Positions 45,409-54,277 of a stretch of 64,000 nt of DNA are shown piece after piece. Position 1 is the first letter of the stretch. Each line of letters starts with the position of its first letter. The stretch lies in contig NZ_BSPX01000004.1 in assembly GCF_030161255.1 (NCBI RefSeq), positions 1 to 64,000 on the forward strand, given 5' to 3'. The position numbers and the translations under genes were made by a program. This stretch comes from Zoogloea oryzae (GTDB taxonomy: Bacteria; Pseudomonadota; Gammaproteobacteria; Burkholderiales; Rhodocyclaceae). The notes beneath the pieces are model-generated. The model made no database searches. It was not told the origin of the DNA and saw only the letters and a program-made list of their open reading frames with translations.

Positions 45409-46822
45409 GGGCTTCTCCGGTGCGGTGGTGAACCCGACGCCCCTTGGCGTCGTAGTCGATGTCGAGCGGCTGCTCCAGATGCACGGCCACCTTGGCGCCG
45501 GGCTGCACGTAGACCGCCGCGAAGGCCTGGCCGTAGAGCTTGTTGACCCAATCGGCCATGTCGCGCACGCCGCCCGCGAGGATGCGGCCCATCGCTTCGT
45601 TGCCGCTGATGCCGACGGTGCCCAGCGAGCCGTTGCTGTTGGCGACCACGGCCACGCTGCCGTTGTCGGACTTGATGAGCGAGGCCGCGCCGGCGCCGGC
45701 TGCGGTGATGAGCGCCTGGCTGCCCAGGTACTGCTGGGCGTTGCTGCGTCGCTCGCCGCTGACGCACGGAATGCCGTAGGGGTCACTGATCCAGCCCAGG
45801 CCGCCCTGGATGCTGGCGCCGTTGTGCCCCGAGTTGCCGCTGTTGCTGCCGCCCTTGCTGCTGTCCTCCGGCACCGTGCGGATGGTGCCGTCCTGGAACA
45901 CGAACGTGACCGAGCGGATTTGCCCGCGCACGCACGAGAGCGTCCAGTCGCCCGAAGCCGTGCCGCTGACCACGGCGCCGGCCACGTCGGGGATGTCGAT
46001 GCCGTTGGCCGTGAGGTTGTCCAGGCCGATCAACACCTTGAACGGGTACGGGTCGTTGACGGTTCCGTCGATCGGCACGCGCCCGATCAGCGCCGTCATG
46101 GCAATCGACCCCATGAGCGTCGAGTTCGACGGCACGGTGTAGACCGCCTTCGTGGATGCGCCCACCGCGCGGCTGCCGACGTCGGCGACGGATTCCACTG
46201 CGGCCGACAGGCTTTTCTGGGCCGGCCCGAAGCTCAGGGGAAAGCTCGGCTCCTTGCTGGCGTTCTTGGCGTCGACCTTGGCATCGTCGGGCTCGACCCA
46301 CTGCGTGCCACCGACGCCGCGGTTGAAGCGCTGGCCGTCACCCTCTTCCAGCCCCAGCCCGACGGGCAGATCGGACCGGCCGCCCTTGCCGGCGAGGCCG
46401 TCCAGTTGCCGCTGCAGATCCTGCAGCAGCCCCTGGGTCTGCTGCCTGTCGCTGGCCACCTGATTGCGCTCCTGCTCCAGGCGGCTGCGTTCGCCTTCCA
46501 GCGCGCTCTGGATGCGTTGGTCGATCGCGCTTTCCCGGGCACGCAGGCGCTCGTTCTCGGCCTTGTGCTGCTTGTTGTCGCCGAGCGCGCTCTGCAGCTC
46601 GGTGCGCAACTGCTTCACCTGGGCCACCAGCGTGGCGACGGTATCGCGCGGCGTGTCGCCGGCGATGCCCAGGGCTTTCATCTCCTCGGGCGTGAGCGTA
46701 CTGGCCGCGCCCTTGGGGGCGGGCTGGCCGCCGGGGGCGCCGGAGAACAGTTTGACGCCGACGAACACCAGCAGCAGCGCCATCGGGATCAGCAGCCACT
46801 TGAGCAGCGGATTACTTTTCAT
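45389..46822 (-). CDS. TIGR03752 family conjugation protein (TraB/VirB10-like)
   Basis: A 477-residue protein with an N-terminal membrane span (LLKWLLIPMALLLVFVGVKL), a long coiled-coil region (about residues 60-140, rich in Q/R/E with LQSALGDNKQHKAENERLRA), and a C-terminal beta-rich domain with SVAVVANSNGSLGTVGISGN. The layout matches the VirB10-like proteins that bridge the inner and outer membranes. Start overlaps the TIGR03749 gene by 11 bases. Confidence 0.88.
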   Translation of the reverse strand: MKSNPLLKWLLIPMALLLVFVGVKLFSGAPGGQPAPKGAASTLTPEEMKALGIAGDTPRDTVATLVAQVKQLRTELQSALGDNKQHKAENERLRARESAIDQRIQSALEGERSRLEQERNQVASDRQQTQGLLQDLQRQLDGLAGKGGRSDLPVGLGLEEGDGQRFNRGVGGTQWVEPDDAKVDAKNASKEPSFPLSFGPAQKSLSAAVESVADVGSRAVGASTKAVYTVPSNSTLMGSIAMTALIGRVPIDGTVNDPYPFKVLIGLDNLTANGIDIPDVAGAVVSGTASGDWTLSCVRGQIRSVTFVFQDGTIRTVPEDSSKGGSNSGNSGHNGASIQGGLGWISDPYGIPCVSGERRSNAQQYLGSQALITAAGAGAASLIKSDNGSVAVVANSNGSLGTVGISGNEAMGRILAGGVRDMADWVNKLYGQAFAAVYVQPGAKVAVHLEQPLDIDYDAKGRRVHHRTGEAHASDLD

Positions 46823-47726
46823 CGCGCGCTCCTCCGGTCGAGCCGGCCGCGGCGGCCGGCGGCAGGTTCGCGGTGGCATCGATCGGGCTCAGCGCCGGCA
46901 GCAGCGACTCGGCCAGGCCGTGGCCGCGCGTGACCAGGTAGAGCACCGTGGTGTCGGACGGGGTGCCGGCCGGCCCCAGGTTCGGATGCTGGAAGGTCGC
47001 CGCCACGAAGTTCCCCTGCAGGGCGCGCGGGTCGAGGTCGAGCCAGCGCGCGGCGGTGTTGGTGAGTCGCACGGCCGTCACCCACTGGTCTTCCAGGCGC
47101 CACGCGGCCAGTGCCCGTGCGTGCACCGGCAGCGTCGGCAGCAAGGTGTCCAGCGCGAGGCCGCGGCGCAGGTTCACGCGCCCGATGCCGGCGACCGGCT
47201 CGACGGTGCGCAGCGGCGCGTACAGGTTCTGTGCGGCATGGCGCGTCAGCACGACCGGTACCGGCGTTTCGCGCCGGGGAAGGGATTTGTCTGCCGGCGC
47301 AATGGCCTGCTCGTCCGCGCCGCCTGCTGCACCGCCGCCGTAGCGCTTCGCGGGGGCTTCCGCTTCCACGATGCGCACCGGCTCCAGCGGCGCCTGACCG
47401 TCCTTCGCCGGCTCGGCGGCGATGTCGAGCAGGATCAGCGCGCCGGATTCCACGTCCTGCAGTTGCAGCCGCGTGGGCGGAATCGGCTCGCTCGCCCGCA
47501 GGTAGATCGCGCCACCCGCACTCTGCACGCGCAGGTGGTCGCCGACGCTGGCCGGCACGCCGACGCGCACATTGCGGTCGATGAAGACCACGCGCTCGTG
47601 GCCGACCACCAGCGGCACCGGCAGGGGCAGCCGCTCCCAGCGCAGGATTTCCACGGCCTGGCTGGCCGGCACGAAACCGAGGATCAGCAGGACGCCGGCC
47701 AGGGCCGACCAGTTAACGGGCTTCAT
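46812..47726 (-). CDS. TIGR03749 family conjugation protein (TraK/VirB9-like)
   Basis: A 304-residue exported protein (signal WSALAGVLLILGFVPASQA) with an extended beta-rich sequence (LPLPVPLVVGHERVVFIDRN) and C-terminal QWVTAVRLTNTAARWLDLDP. It occupies the place of the outer-membrane secretin-like TraK component. Confidence 0.88.
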   Translation of the reverse strand: MKPVNWSALAGVLLILGFVPASQAVEILRWERLPLPVPLVVGHERVVFIDRNVRVGVPASVGDHLRVQSAGGAIYLRASEPIPPTRLQLQDVESGALILLDIAAEPAKDGQAPLEPVRIVEAEAPAKRYGGGAAGGADEQAIAPADKSLPRRETPVPVVLTRHAAQNLYAPLRTVEPVAGIGRVNLRRGLALDTLLPTLPVHARALAAWRLEDQWVTAVRLTNTAARWLDLDPRALQGNFVAATFQHPNLGPAGTPSDTTVLYLVTRGHGLAESLLPALSPIDATANLPPAAAAGSTGGARDEK

Positions 47727-48415
47727 GGGGAGTCTCCCTGCAGATGGCCGGAGGCATTGGCGGGCACGCCGGCCTCGGTCGGCGTCGGCGACGGTTCGAT
47801 GCGCTGGGGTGCGCTGGCGTAGCAGTCCAGCGCCAGGCCGAAGGGGTTGTGCTCGGGGTCGATGTCCAGCCGGACGACCTTGATGGGGTAGCGCACCAGG
47901 GCGCGCTTGACCTGCTCGGAGCCGTAGTATTCGTCCGCGCTCACGTCGAGCGTGACGATCCAATCGCGGTCGGAGAGCACCTTGACGCGCGTGGCCGGAT
48001 CATCGCCGTAGCCGCGGCCGGGAATCTCGTAGATGCCGCGCACGCGCTGACGCAGCTCGCCACTGGCGCGCCGGTACTCGTAGTCCTGTTGCAGGAAGGC
48101 CCGGCAGCTCGGCGTGAAGTAGGCCGACAGCGCGCGCAGGTTGCGCGGGTAGTCTTCTTCGCCGTTCGTGGGCCAGCGCTGCACCTGCTGCCAGATGTAG
48201 AACGAGAAGGCATACACGCTCTCGGGCGGCACGTCCCACCACTTGCGCGTGCTGCCCGAGCGCAAGTCCGGCGGCACATGGATGGTCAGACTCTTCGGCG
48301 CACTCCACCAACCGAAGCCGAGCAGCAGCGCCACCACGAACAACGCGCCGGCCCCCAGACGCAGCGTCTTCACGTGCGCCTGCAAGTGCGCAACCTCGTT
48401 CTTGAAACGGCTCAT
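47723..48415 (-). CDS. TIGR03746 family conjugation protein (TraE/VirB8-like)
   Basis: A 230-residue protein with one N-terminal membrane span (GAGALFVVALLLGFGWW) after a short helical segment (RFKNEVAHLQAHVKTL), followed by a periplasmic NTF2-like domain with YFTPSCRAFLQQDYEYR and DRDWIVTLDVSADEYYGSE. Expected role: nucleation of the mating-pair-formation complex. Confidence 0.88.
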   Translation of the reverse strand: MSRFKNEVAHLQAHVKTLRLGAGALFVVALLLGFGWWSAPKSLTIHVPPDLRSGSTRKWWDVPPESVYAFSFYIWQQVQRWPTNGEEDYPRNLRALSAYFTPSCRAFLQQDYEYRRASGELRQRVRGIYEIPGRGYGDDPATRVKVLSDRDWIVTLDVSADEYYGSEQVKRALVRYPIKVVRLDIDPEHNPFGLALDCYASAPQRIEPSPTPTEAGVPANASGHLQGDSP

Positions 48416-48822
48416 GGCGCACCTCGATCGGCATTGCGCCGGGTAGTCCAAAAGCCCGAGCGGGTGATGAGGCGCTGCCCGCCCAGGAGTGCCGCCAGCG
48501 CCGGGTGCCGCAGGGCCAGCCGCCACTGGAGCTGCCGGTACAGCCAGGTGTCGGGCCGGCCGCGCTTCTGTGCGCGCAGGAAACCGCCGCCGACGAAGAC
48601 GCCCAGCGCGATGCCGACGACGATCAGCGTGGGCACCATGGCGATGCTGTGCGTGAGCCAGGCCAGCGGCAGGCCGAGCACGAATCCGGCTGCGGCCGAC
48701 AGACCGGCGCAGATCCACAACTCGTCGGCGGTCAGCCCGCGCACGACCACCGGCTGGCGGTTCAGCCGGTGCGGCAGGAAGGTCACCAGGGTGTCGCGCG
48801 GGGTCTCCGAAGGGACGGCCAT
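48412..48822 (-). CDS. TIGR03750 family conjugation protein (TraL/VirB3-like)
   Basis: A 136-residue inner-membrane protein with two hydrophobic spans (LWICAGLSAAAGFVLGLPLA and AMVPTLIVVGIALGVFVGGG) between a soluble N-terminus and basic C-terminus. Four-base overlap with the next gene. Confidence 0.87.
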   Translation of the reverse strand: MAVPSETPRDTLVTFLPHRLNRQPVVVRGLTADELWICAGLSAAAGFVLGLPLAWLTHSIAMVPTLIVVGIALGVFVGGGFLRAQKRGRPDTWLYRQLQWRLALRHPALAALLGGQRLITRSGFWTTRRNADRGAP

Positions 48823-48834
48823 CGCTTGCCGCCC

Positions 48835-49206
48835 TCACAGCACGCCGGTGGCCTTGGTGAGCAGCCAGATGCCGACCACCAGCAGGATTGCGCCCACGGC
48901 GACCGTCAGGCCGAACTGGCCCCAGGTGGCGCGGCCGGTGTGGATCTCCGAGTAGCGTGTGTAGGCGTGATAGCAGACACCGACGAACATCGAGGCGACC
49001 ACGAGCAGCGCGATCAGCAGCACGATGTCGTAGCCGTAATTCTGCAAGGTCTGCAGGATGCCGCTGCCCTGGCCGCGCGATGGGTCTTCCATGGTCGGCA
49101 GGCCCTGCGCGAAGGCCGACAGCGGCAGGCCCGCGAACGCCAGCGGTAGCAGCAGCAGTGCGACGATGCGGGACGGAATGCGATGGGATGTCGATGGCAG
49201 GTTCAT
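48835..49206 (-). CDS. TIGR03745 family conjugation protein (pilin-like)
   Basis: A 123-residue protein with a signal peptide (VALLLLPLAFAGLPLSAFAQ) and two hydrophobic helices (DIVLLIALLVVASMFVGVCY and GLTVAVGAILLVVGIWLLT). Topology matches VirB2/TraA-type pilins; likely the pilus subunit. Confidence 0.86.
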   Translation of the reverse strand: MNLPSTSHRIPSRIVALLLLPLAFAGLPLSAFAQGLPTMEDPSRGQGSGILQTLQNYGYDIVLLIALLVVASMFVGVCYHAYTRYSEIHTGRATWGQFGLTVAVGAILLVVGIWLLTKATGVL

Positions 49207-49228
49207 GGCGTATGGCCTTTCGTGACGT

Positions 49229-49468
49229 TCAGGAGAGGAGGAAGAAGGTCAGCACCAGGTACATCGCCACGAAGCGCACGACGACGGCGAGGAACTGACG
49301 TTCAGTGATGCGGTACTCGGCCCAGCCGACGTAGGCGGTGCGCATGGCCCACACGCCCCACAGCAGCAACACGGCGAACACGAAAGCGAGCACCACGGCA
49401 GAGACGGCCGAAGGCGCAAAGCCGCCGTTGGCCTGGAAGGCGGCGACCTGATCGGCAGAGGGCGTCAT
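49229..49468 (-). CDS. TIGR03758 family conjugation protein
   Basis: A 79-residue two-span membrane protein (AVVLAFVFAVLLLWGVWAM, FLAVVVRFVAMYLVLTFFLL) typical of this short ICE family. Coupled to RAQPRD by a 4-base overlap. Confidence 0.87.
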   Translation of the reverse strand: MTPSADQVAAFQANGGFAPSAVSAVVLAFVFAVLLLWGVWAMRTAYVGWAEYRITERQFLAVVVRFVAMYLVLTFFLLS

Positions 49469-49830
49469 GGCGACGGCTCCTCGTCGTGGGCGCGGTCGCG
49501 GCGGACGTAATCGCCGGCCATCGGGACGGGATCGCGCGGCTGGGCGCGCTGGGGCACGAGGTAGTCCTGCAGGCCGGCGCGAACGCGCTTCAGGTCGGCG
49601 CGCAGCCGGGCGTAGTCGAAGTGGTAGCGGGCGCGTTCCTGCGGAGCGGTATGGGCGGCGTGCTCGGCGAGGCGGTCGATCAGGTCGAGTTGGCGGGCGA
49701 GCGCGGCGAGCTGCTCACGCTCCATGGCGAGGCTGTCGGCGGCGACGGCAGGCTGCAGCGCCGAGAACGACACAGCCAACACCACGGCAAGCGCAGGCCA
49801 TGCGGATGTGCGGCGGTTGGTCTGTCCCAT
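49465..49830 (-). CDS. Conjugation protein with RAQPRD motif (TIGR01690)
   Basis: A 121-residue exported protein (signal ALAVVLAVSFSALQPAVAA) ending near PQRAQPRDPVPMAG, which contains the family's namesake RAQPRD hexapeptide. It is the first gene of the minus-strand conjugation operon that runs to RadC. Related ICEs normally continue upstream with TIGR03747 and TraD; here the next DNA is the divergent defence island. Confidence 0.9.
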   Translation of the reverse strand: MGQTNRRTSAWPALAVVLAVSFSALQPAVAADSLAMEREQLAALARQLDLIDRLAEHAAHTAPQERARYHFDYARLRADLKRVRAGLQDYLVPQRAQPRDPVPMAGDYVRRDRAHDEEPSP

Positions 49831-49970
49831 CGTGCCATTCCCCGTTGAAGCGGATGGCCAGATGCTGTGGCGCGCTCTCGCTTTGCGCCGCAGGAAATGG
49901 GAACTACGGCATGACCGGATTTGTTGGTCGCGCTGGCCAACATTCGCGCAATGCCTGGTGGATTTCTTGT

Positions 49971-50000
49971 TGGCTAGCGCCTACCACCCTTTGGTAGAAT
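49971..50000 (+). promoter_or_regulatory. Predicted promoter and operator of the defence island
   Basis: TTGGCT (49971-49976) and TAGAAT (49995-50000) at 18-base spacing form a plausible sigma-70 promoter about 50 bases ahead of the HTH gene. The palindrome CTACCA-ccctt-TGGTAG (49981-49997) overlaps the spacer and -10 box, a natural place for repression by the HTH protein encoded directly downstream. The rest of 49831-50053 shows nothing else clear. Confidence 0.5.
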
Positions 50001-50053
50001 TGGGCAAACTTGGCAATCCAAAGTCACGAAAGACCAAACCAGATGGTTTTCAG

Positions 50054-50254
50054 ATGAGTGAAGTCGAAAGCGAGATCCTCACGCTGGAGGAAGTCGCGGC
50101 CTACCTCAAAGCCGGCAAACGGACGGTCTATCGCCTTGCCCAGAAAGGAGAGATTCCGGCGTTCAAGCTTGGGGGAACCTGGCGCTTTCGCCGCTCGGAG
50201 CTGGATCGGTGGATCGCCGAAAGCATCAACAAGAAGAAGCCGGAGGCCGAGTGA
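50054..50254 (+). CDS. Excisionase-family helix-turn-helix protein, first gene of the defence island
   Basis: A 66-residue MerR-like/excisionase DNA-binding protein: LTLEEVAAYLKAGKRTVYRL, then GEIPAFKLGGTWRFRRSELDRWI, the standard HTH_17 pattern. The ATG at 50054 gives the compact domain only; upstream in-frame codons are not needed. The stop overlaps the helicase GTG start (GTGA), and GGAGG in its 3' end is the helicase ribosome binding site. Likely autoregulator or sensor for the operon rather than a true excisionase, by position. Confidence 0.8.
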   Translation: MSEVESEILTLEEVAAYLKAGKRTVYRLAQKGEIPAFKLGGTWRFRRSELDRWIAESINKKKPEAE

Positions 50255-53193
50255 GCGCGGACCATGCCAGCCGCCGAATCACGCTCGGGGAAGAACTAAG
50301 GGGAGGATCGCCGTTGACGACACAGCAGCTTCTGACGCCGCACCAGAGCCAGTACTTTGCTTGGCTGCTGACCAGGCGTGCAGCAGGCGACTCCGTGGAG
50401 TCGCTGGCTTCGACTTTGGTCGATTCGCAGGTCGATCTGAATCCCCATCAGGTCGAGGCCGCGCTCTTCGCTTGCCGCAACCCCCTCTCACGCGGCGTGA
50501 TCCTCGCCGACGAGGTTGGTCTAGGCAAGACCATCGAAGCCGGCTTGGTCATCTCCCAACGCTGGGCGGAACGGCGGCGGAAGGTGCTCATCATCGTTCC
50601 AGCGAACCTGCGCAAGCAATGGCACCAAGAGCTGCAGGACAAGTTCGGCCTGCAAGGGCTGATCCTCGAAGCCAAAAGCTACAACGCGATCCGCAAACAG
50701 GAGCAGCGGAACCCGTTCCTGTTCGCCTCCGGTCCGATCATCTGTTCCTACCAGTTCGCGAAGGCCAAGGCTGACGATGTCAAGGGCATCGACTGGGACT
50801 TGGTCGTCCTCGACGAAGCGCATCGCCTGCGCAACGTCTACAAAACCAGCAACGTCATCGCCAAGACCCTCAAGGAGGCGTTGTCGCGCGTTCACTCCAA
50901 GGCGCTCCTGACCGCGACGCCGTTGCAGAACTCGCTGCTCGAACTCTATGGGCTGGTCAGCTTCATCGATGACCGCGTGTTCGGAGACCTTGATAGCTTC
51001 CGCTCGCAGTTCACCGGCAGAGAGCAATCCTTCAGCAGCCTGCGTGACCGGCTGGCGCCCATCTGCAAGCGCACCCTGCGCAAACAGGTTCAGCCCTACG
51101 TTTCGTACACAGCACGCAGGGCCATCGTCGAGGAGTTCACGCCATCGAGTGAAGAGCAGGAACTTTCCAGGCTCGTCGCCGATTATCTGCGCCGCCCCAA
51201 CCTCAAGGCCCTGCCCGACGGGCAGCGCCAACTGATTTCACTCGTGCTGTGGAAGCTGCTTGCCTCCAGCACGCACGCGATTGCGGGTGCGCTGGAGACA
51301 ATGGCCAAGCGCCTCCAGGGTGTGCTCGACAAAACCACCGAGGTTCCCGATCTGGCCGAGGAACTCGATGAGGACTACGAGTCGCTCGACGAAACCGCCG
51401 ATGAGTGGAACGACCAAGGCTCAGACGTCGCAGCACCGAGCCGCTTGGAACGCGATGCCATCGCGGAGGAGATCGAGGAGCTTCGCCACTTCAAAACGCT
51501 GGCAACCAACATCCGGGACAACGCGAAGGGCAAGGCACTGTTCACCGCGCTGGATCGAGCCTTCGCCGAACTGGATCGGCTAGGCGCGCCCAGGAAGGCC
51601 ATCATCTTCACCGAGTCCAAGCGCACGCAGGAATACCTCCTCAACTTGCTGGCCGACACGCCATACGGCGACGGCATCGTGCTCTTCAACGGCACCAATA
51701 GCGACCAGCGTGCGCAGGCGATCTACAAGGACTGGCTGAAGCGTCACGAAGGCACCGACCGCATCACCGGCTCCAAGACCGCCGACACCCGTGCGGCACT
51801 GGTCGAGCACTTCAAGGAGCGTGGCAAGGTCATGATTGCCACCGAGGCCGGAGCCGAAGGCATCAACCTCCAGTTCTGCTCGCTCGTCATCAACTACGAC
51901 CTGCCGTGGAACCCGCAGCGCATCGAGCAGCGCATCGGGCGCTGCCACCGCTACGGTCAGAAGCACGACGTGGTGGTGGTCAACTTCGTCGACCGCAGCA
52001 ATGAGGCCGATGCACGGGTGTACGAGCTGCTGTCGCAGAAGTTCCAGCTCTTCGAGGGCGTGTTTGGGGCTAGCGACGAAGTGCTGGGTGCCATCGGCTC
52101 CGGTGTCGATTTCGAGCGGCGTATCGCCGAGATCTACCAGAACTGCCGAGAGCCCGAGGAAATCAAGTCCAGCTTCGAGCAACTCCAGCTCGACCTCTCC
52201 GGCGAAATCAACGAGGCGATGGTCAAGACGCGCCAGGTACTGCTTGAGAACTTCGATGAGGAGGTGCAGGAGAAGCTGCGCATGCGGGCCGACGACAGCC
52301 GCAACGCGCGCAACCGCTTCGAGCGCATGCTGATGGACTTGACCCGCGCCGAACTGGTCCATTGCGCCGCGTTCGATGACGACGGCTTCGATCTCCGCCA
52401 CATACCGACTGGAGTCGAGCACGGCGGCCTCGCGGGCATCGAGCTGGGGCGCTACGAATTGCCCCGCCGCTCCGGCGACGCGCATCTATACCGCATCAAT
52501 CATCCGCTGGCGCGATGGGGCATCGAGCAGGCCAAGGCTCGCGCACTCAACGGGGCTCGTCTTGTGTTCGACTACAACGCCCACGGTGCAAAGATCAGCA
52601 CGCTTGAAGCCTGGCGCGGCAAGGCCGGATGGCTCACCGTGAAGCTAATCTCGGTCGAGACACTCGGCAACCAGGAGCAACATCTGCTGGTTGCGGCGGG
52701 CACGACCGACGGCGTCGTGCTCGCGGAAGAAGACCCGGAAAAACTGCTGCGCCTGCCCGCGACCACGCAGGCGGCCAGTCTGTTCAACGCCCCTGATGCC
52801 ACCCTGCTGGCCGACGTGGAAGCCCGCAAGACCGCACTCCTGCGCGACGTCAACGAGCGCAACCTCGGCTACTTCGAGCAGGAAGTCCAGAAGCTGGATG
52901 CCTGGGCGGACGACCTGAAGCTCGGTCTGGAGCAGGAGATCAAGGAGATCGACCGCGAGATCAAGGAGGTGCGCCGAACCGCCGCGACCTCGCCGACGCT
53001 GGAAGAAAAGTTGTCATGGCAGAAGAAGCAGCGCGAACTGGAGAGTAAGCGCAGCAAGCTGCGCCGCGAGTTGTTTGCCCGGCAGGACGAAGTCGAAGCG
53101 CAGCGCAATGACTTGATCAGCCAGCTTGAAGTGCAACTCCAACAGCAGGTCGAGGAGCGCACGCTGTTCACTGTCGAGTGGGAGCTGGTGTAA
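50251..53193 (+). CDS. SNF2/RapA-like helicase of a defence operon
   Basis: A 980-residue superfamily 2 ATPase. Walker A is DEVGLGKTIEAGLVISQRW (from about residue 87), motif II LVVLDEAHRLRNVY (DEAH near 188), motif III LLTATPLQNSLLELYGLV, and the C-terminal helicase lobe ends with IGRCHRYGQKHDVVVVNF (about 562). The C-terminal ~100 residues (EVQKLDAWADDLKLGLEQEI and on to ELEVQLQQ-type heptads) form a coiled coil. It resembles RapA/HepA and DISARM-type DrmD helicases, which translocate on duplex DNA. GTG at 50251 has a good Shine-Dalgarno; an ATG at 50209 would overlap the HTH gene more. Confidence 0.85.
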   Translation: MSADHASRRITLGEELRGGSPLTTQQLLTPHQSQYFAWLLTRRAAGDSVESLASTLVDSQVDLNPHQVEAALFACRNPLSRGVILADEVGLGKTIEAGLVISQRWAERRRKVLIIVPANLRKQWHQELQDKFGLQGLILEAKSYNAIRKQEQRNPFLFASGPIICSYQFAKAKADDVKGIDWDLVVLDEAHRLRNVYKTSNVIAKTLKEALSRVHSKALLTATPLQNSLLELYGLVSFIDDRVFGDLDSFRSQFTGREQSFSSLRDRLAPICKRTLRKQVQPYVSYTARRAIVEEFTPSSEEQELSRLVADYLRRPNLKALPDGQRQLISLVLWKLLASSTHAIAGALETMAKRLQGVLDKTTEVPDLAEELDEDYESLDETADEWNDQGSDVAAPSRLERDAIAEEIEELRHFKTLATNIRDNAKGKALFTALDRAFAELDRLGAPRKAIIFTESKRTQEYLLNLLADTPYGDGIVLFNGTNSDQRAQAIYKDWLKRHEGTDRITGSKTADTRAALVEHFKERGKVMIATEAGAEGINLQFCSLVINYDLPWNPQRIEQRIGRCHRYGQKHDVVVVNFVDRSNEADARVYELLSQKFQLFEGVFGASDEVLGAIGSGVDFERRIAEIYQNCREPEEIKSSFEQLQLDLSGEINEAMVKTRQVLLENFDEEVQEKLRMRADDSRNARNRFERMLMDLTRAELVHCAAFDDDGFDLRHIPTGVEHGGLAGIELGRYELPRRSGDAHLYRINHPLARWGIEQAKARALNGARLVFDYNAHGAKISTLEAWRGKAGWLTVKLISVETLGNQEQHLLVAAGTTDGVVLAEEDPEKLLRLPATTQAASLFNAPDATLLADVEARKTALLRDVNERNLGYFEQEVQKLDAWADDLKLGLEQEIKEIDREIKEVRRTAATSPTLEEKLSWQKKQRELESKRSKLRRELFARQDEVEAQRNDLISQLEVQLQQQVEERTLFTVEWELV

Positions 53194-53273
53194 TGACTAA
53201 TCAAGTAGCACCGTTAGACCTGCGCATGACCAGGCCGCGGTTGAAGCGTGCCAAGAATTGAGGAGAGCGAGAT

Positions 53274-54260
53274 ATGGCTAGCGGAAAATTACTGCGGCAA
53301 CTCATCAAATCGGGAACGCAAGGCGATGCTTCGGGCTTTCGCGCGGCGTCCGAGGCAGTGATCAAAGAGGAGCGCGAGAAGAACCATCATCTGCTCGCAA
53401 ATGACCTTGAGCGTTTACTTTACGGCGATCAGGCAACGGTCGGGAAGAGTGCGCGGAAGCTGCAAAGTTTGCCCAGCGTGCCGACAAATAAAGACAACGG
53501 CCTTGCGCTACTAGAAGAGCGTGCCGTGATTCGAGAGGAGAAAGACATCATTCTCTCGGATGCTTCGCAGTCGGCACTCGATGAAATCCTGATGGAGCAC
53601 AACCGGACGGACGTGCTTCGATCCTATGGCCTGCAACCCGCGCAGAAGCTGTTGTTTTGCGGGCCTCCCGGCTGCGGCAAGACGCTGGCCGCCGAAGTCA
53701 TCGCGCATTCCCTGTCCATGCCGCTCATCCTCGTTCGGCTGGACTCGGTCATCTCGTCGTTTCTGGGAGAGACGGCCGCCAATTTGCGCAAAGTGTTCGA
53801 TTACGTCGCAACGCATCCCGTGGTCGCATTGTTCGATGAATTCGACGCCCTGACCAAGGATCGTGGCGACAGCGCCGATCATGGTGAGCTCAAACGCTCC
53901 GTAAATGCCGTCTTGCAGATGATGGACGGTTATCGAGGCGAGAGCATCCTGATCGCCACCACCAACTACGAAACCTTATTGGACAAGGCGGTTTGGCGAC
54001 GCTTCGATGAGGTTGTGCGCTTCGAGATGCCGAATCTGGAGCAGATCAAACGCTTGTTAGCTCTGAAACTCTCCGGTGTCCGCCGCAATTTCGAGCCCGA
54101 CGATGGCCAGGTGGCATCCGTGTTCAAGGGCATGTCGCACGCCGACATCGAGCGGGTTCTTCGGCGCTCCGTCAAGGAAATGATCCTGTCCGGCCGGGAG
54201 TTCCTGGAGAAAAGCCACCTCGATACCGCGCTTGCCCGTGAGTATCGTCATAAGAGTTAA
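53274..54260 (+). CDS. AAA ATPase of an ietAS-like pair
   Basis: A 328-residue AAA ATPase: Walker A is GPPGCGKT (residues 130-137), Walker B VVALFDEFDALTK (about 183-195) with IATTNYETLLDKAVWRRFDE as sensor 1 and arginine finger region. The N-terminal ~110 residues are helical. It is followed within 17 bases by a subtilisin-like protease, the composition of the IetA/IetS system first seen as a plasmid maintenance pair and later listed as an anti-phage system. GAGGAG precedes the ATG. About 80 non-coding bases separate it from the helicase. Confidence 0.8.
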   Translation: MASGKLLRQLIKSGTQGDASGFRAASEAVIKEEREKNHHLLANDLERLLYGDQATVGKSARKLQSLPSVPTNKDNGLALLEERAVIREEKDIILSDASQSALDEILMEHNRTDVLRSYGLQPAQKLLFCGPPGCGKTLAAEVIAHSLSMPLILVRLDSVISSFLGETAANLRKVFDYVATHPVVALFDEFDALTKDRGDSADHGELKRSVNAVLQMMDGYRGESILIATTNYETLLDKAVWRRFDEVVRFEMPNLEQIKRLLALKLSGVRRNFEPDDGQVASVFKGMSHADIERVLRRSVKEMILSGREFLEKSHLDTALAREYRHKS

Positions 54261-54277
54261 GGGATGGAGGGGGAGGC

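Noticed and set aside
49831..50053. A larger N-terminal extension of the HTH protein from 49724
   Set aside because: It overlaps the promoter and RAQPRD coding region on the other strand and has no domain; the ATG at 50054 alone gives the complete excisionase-type fold.
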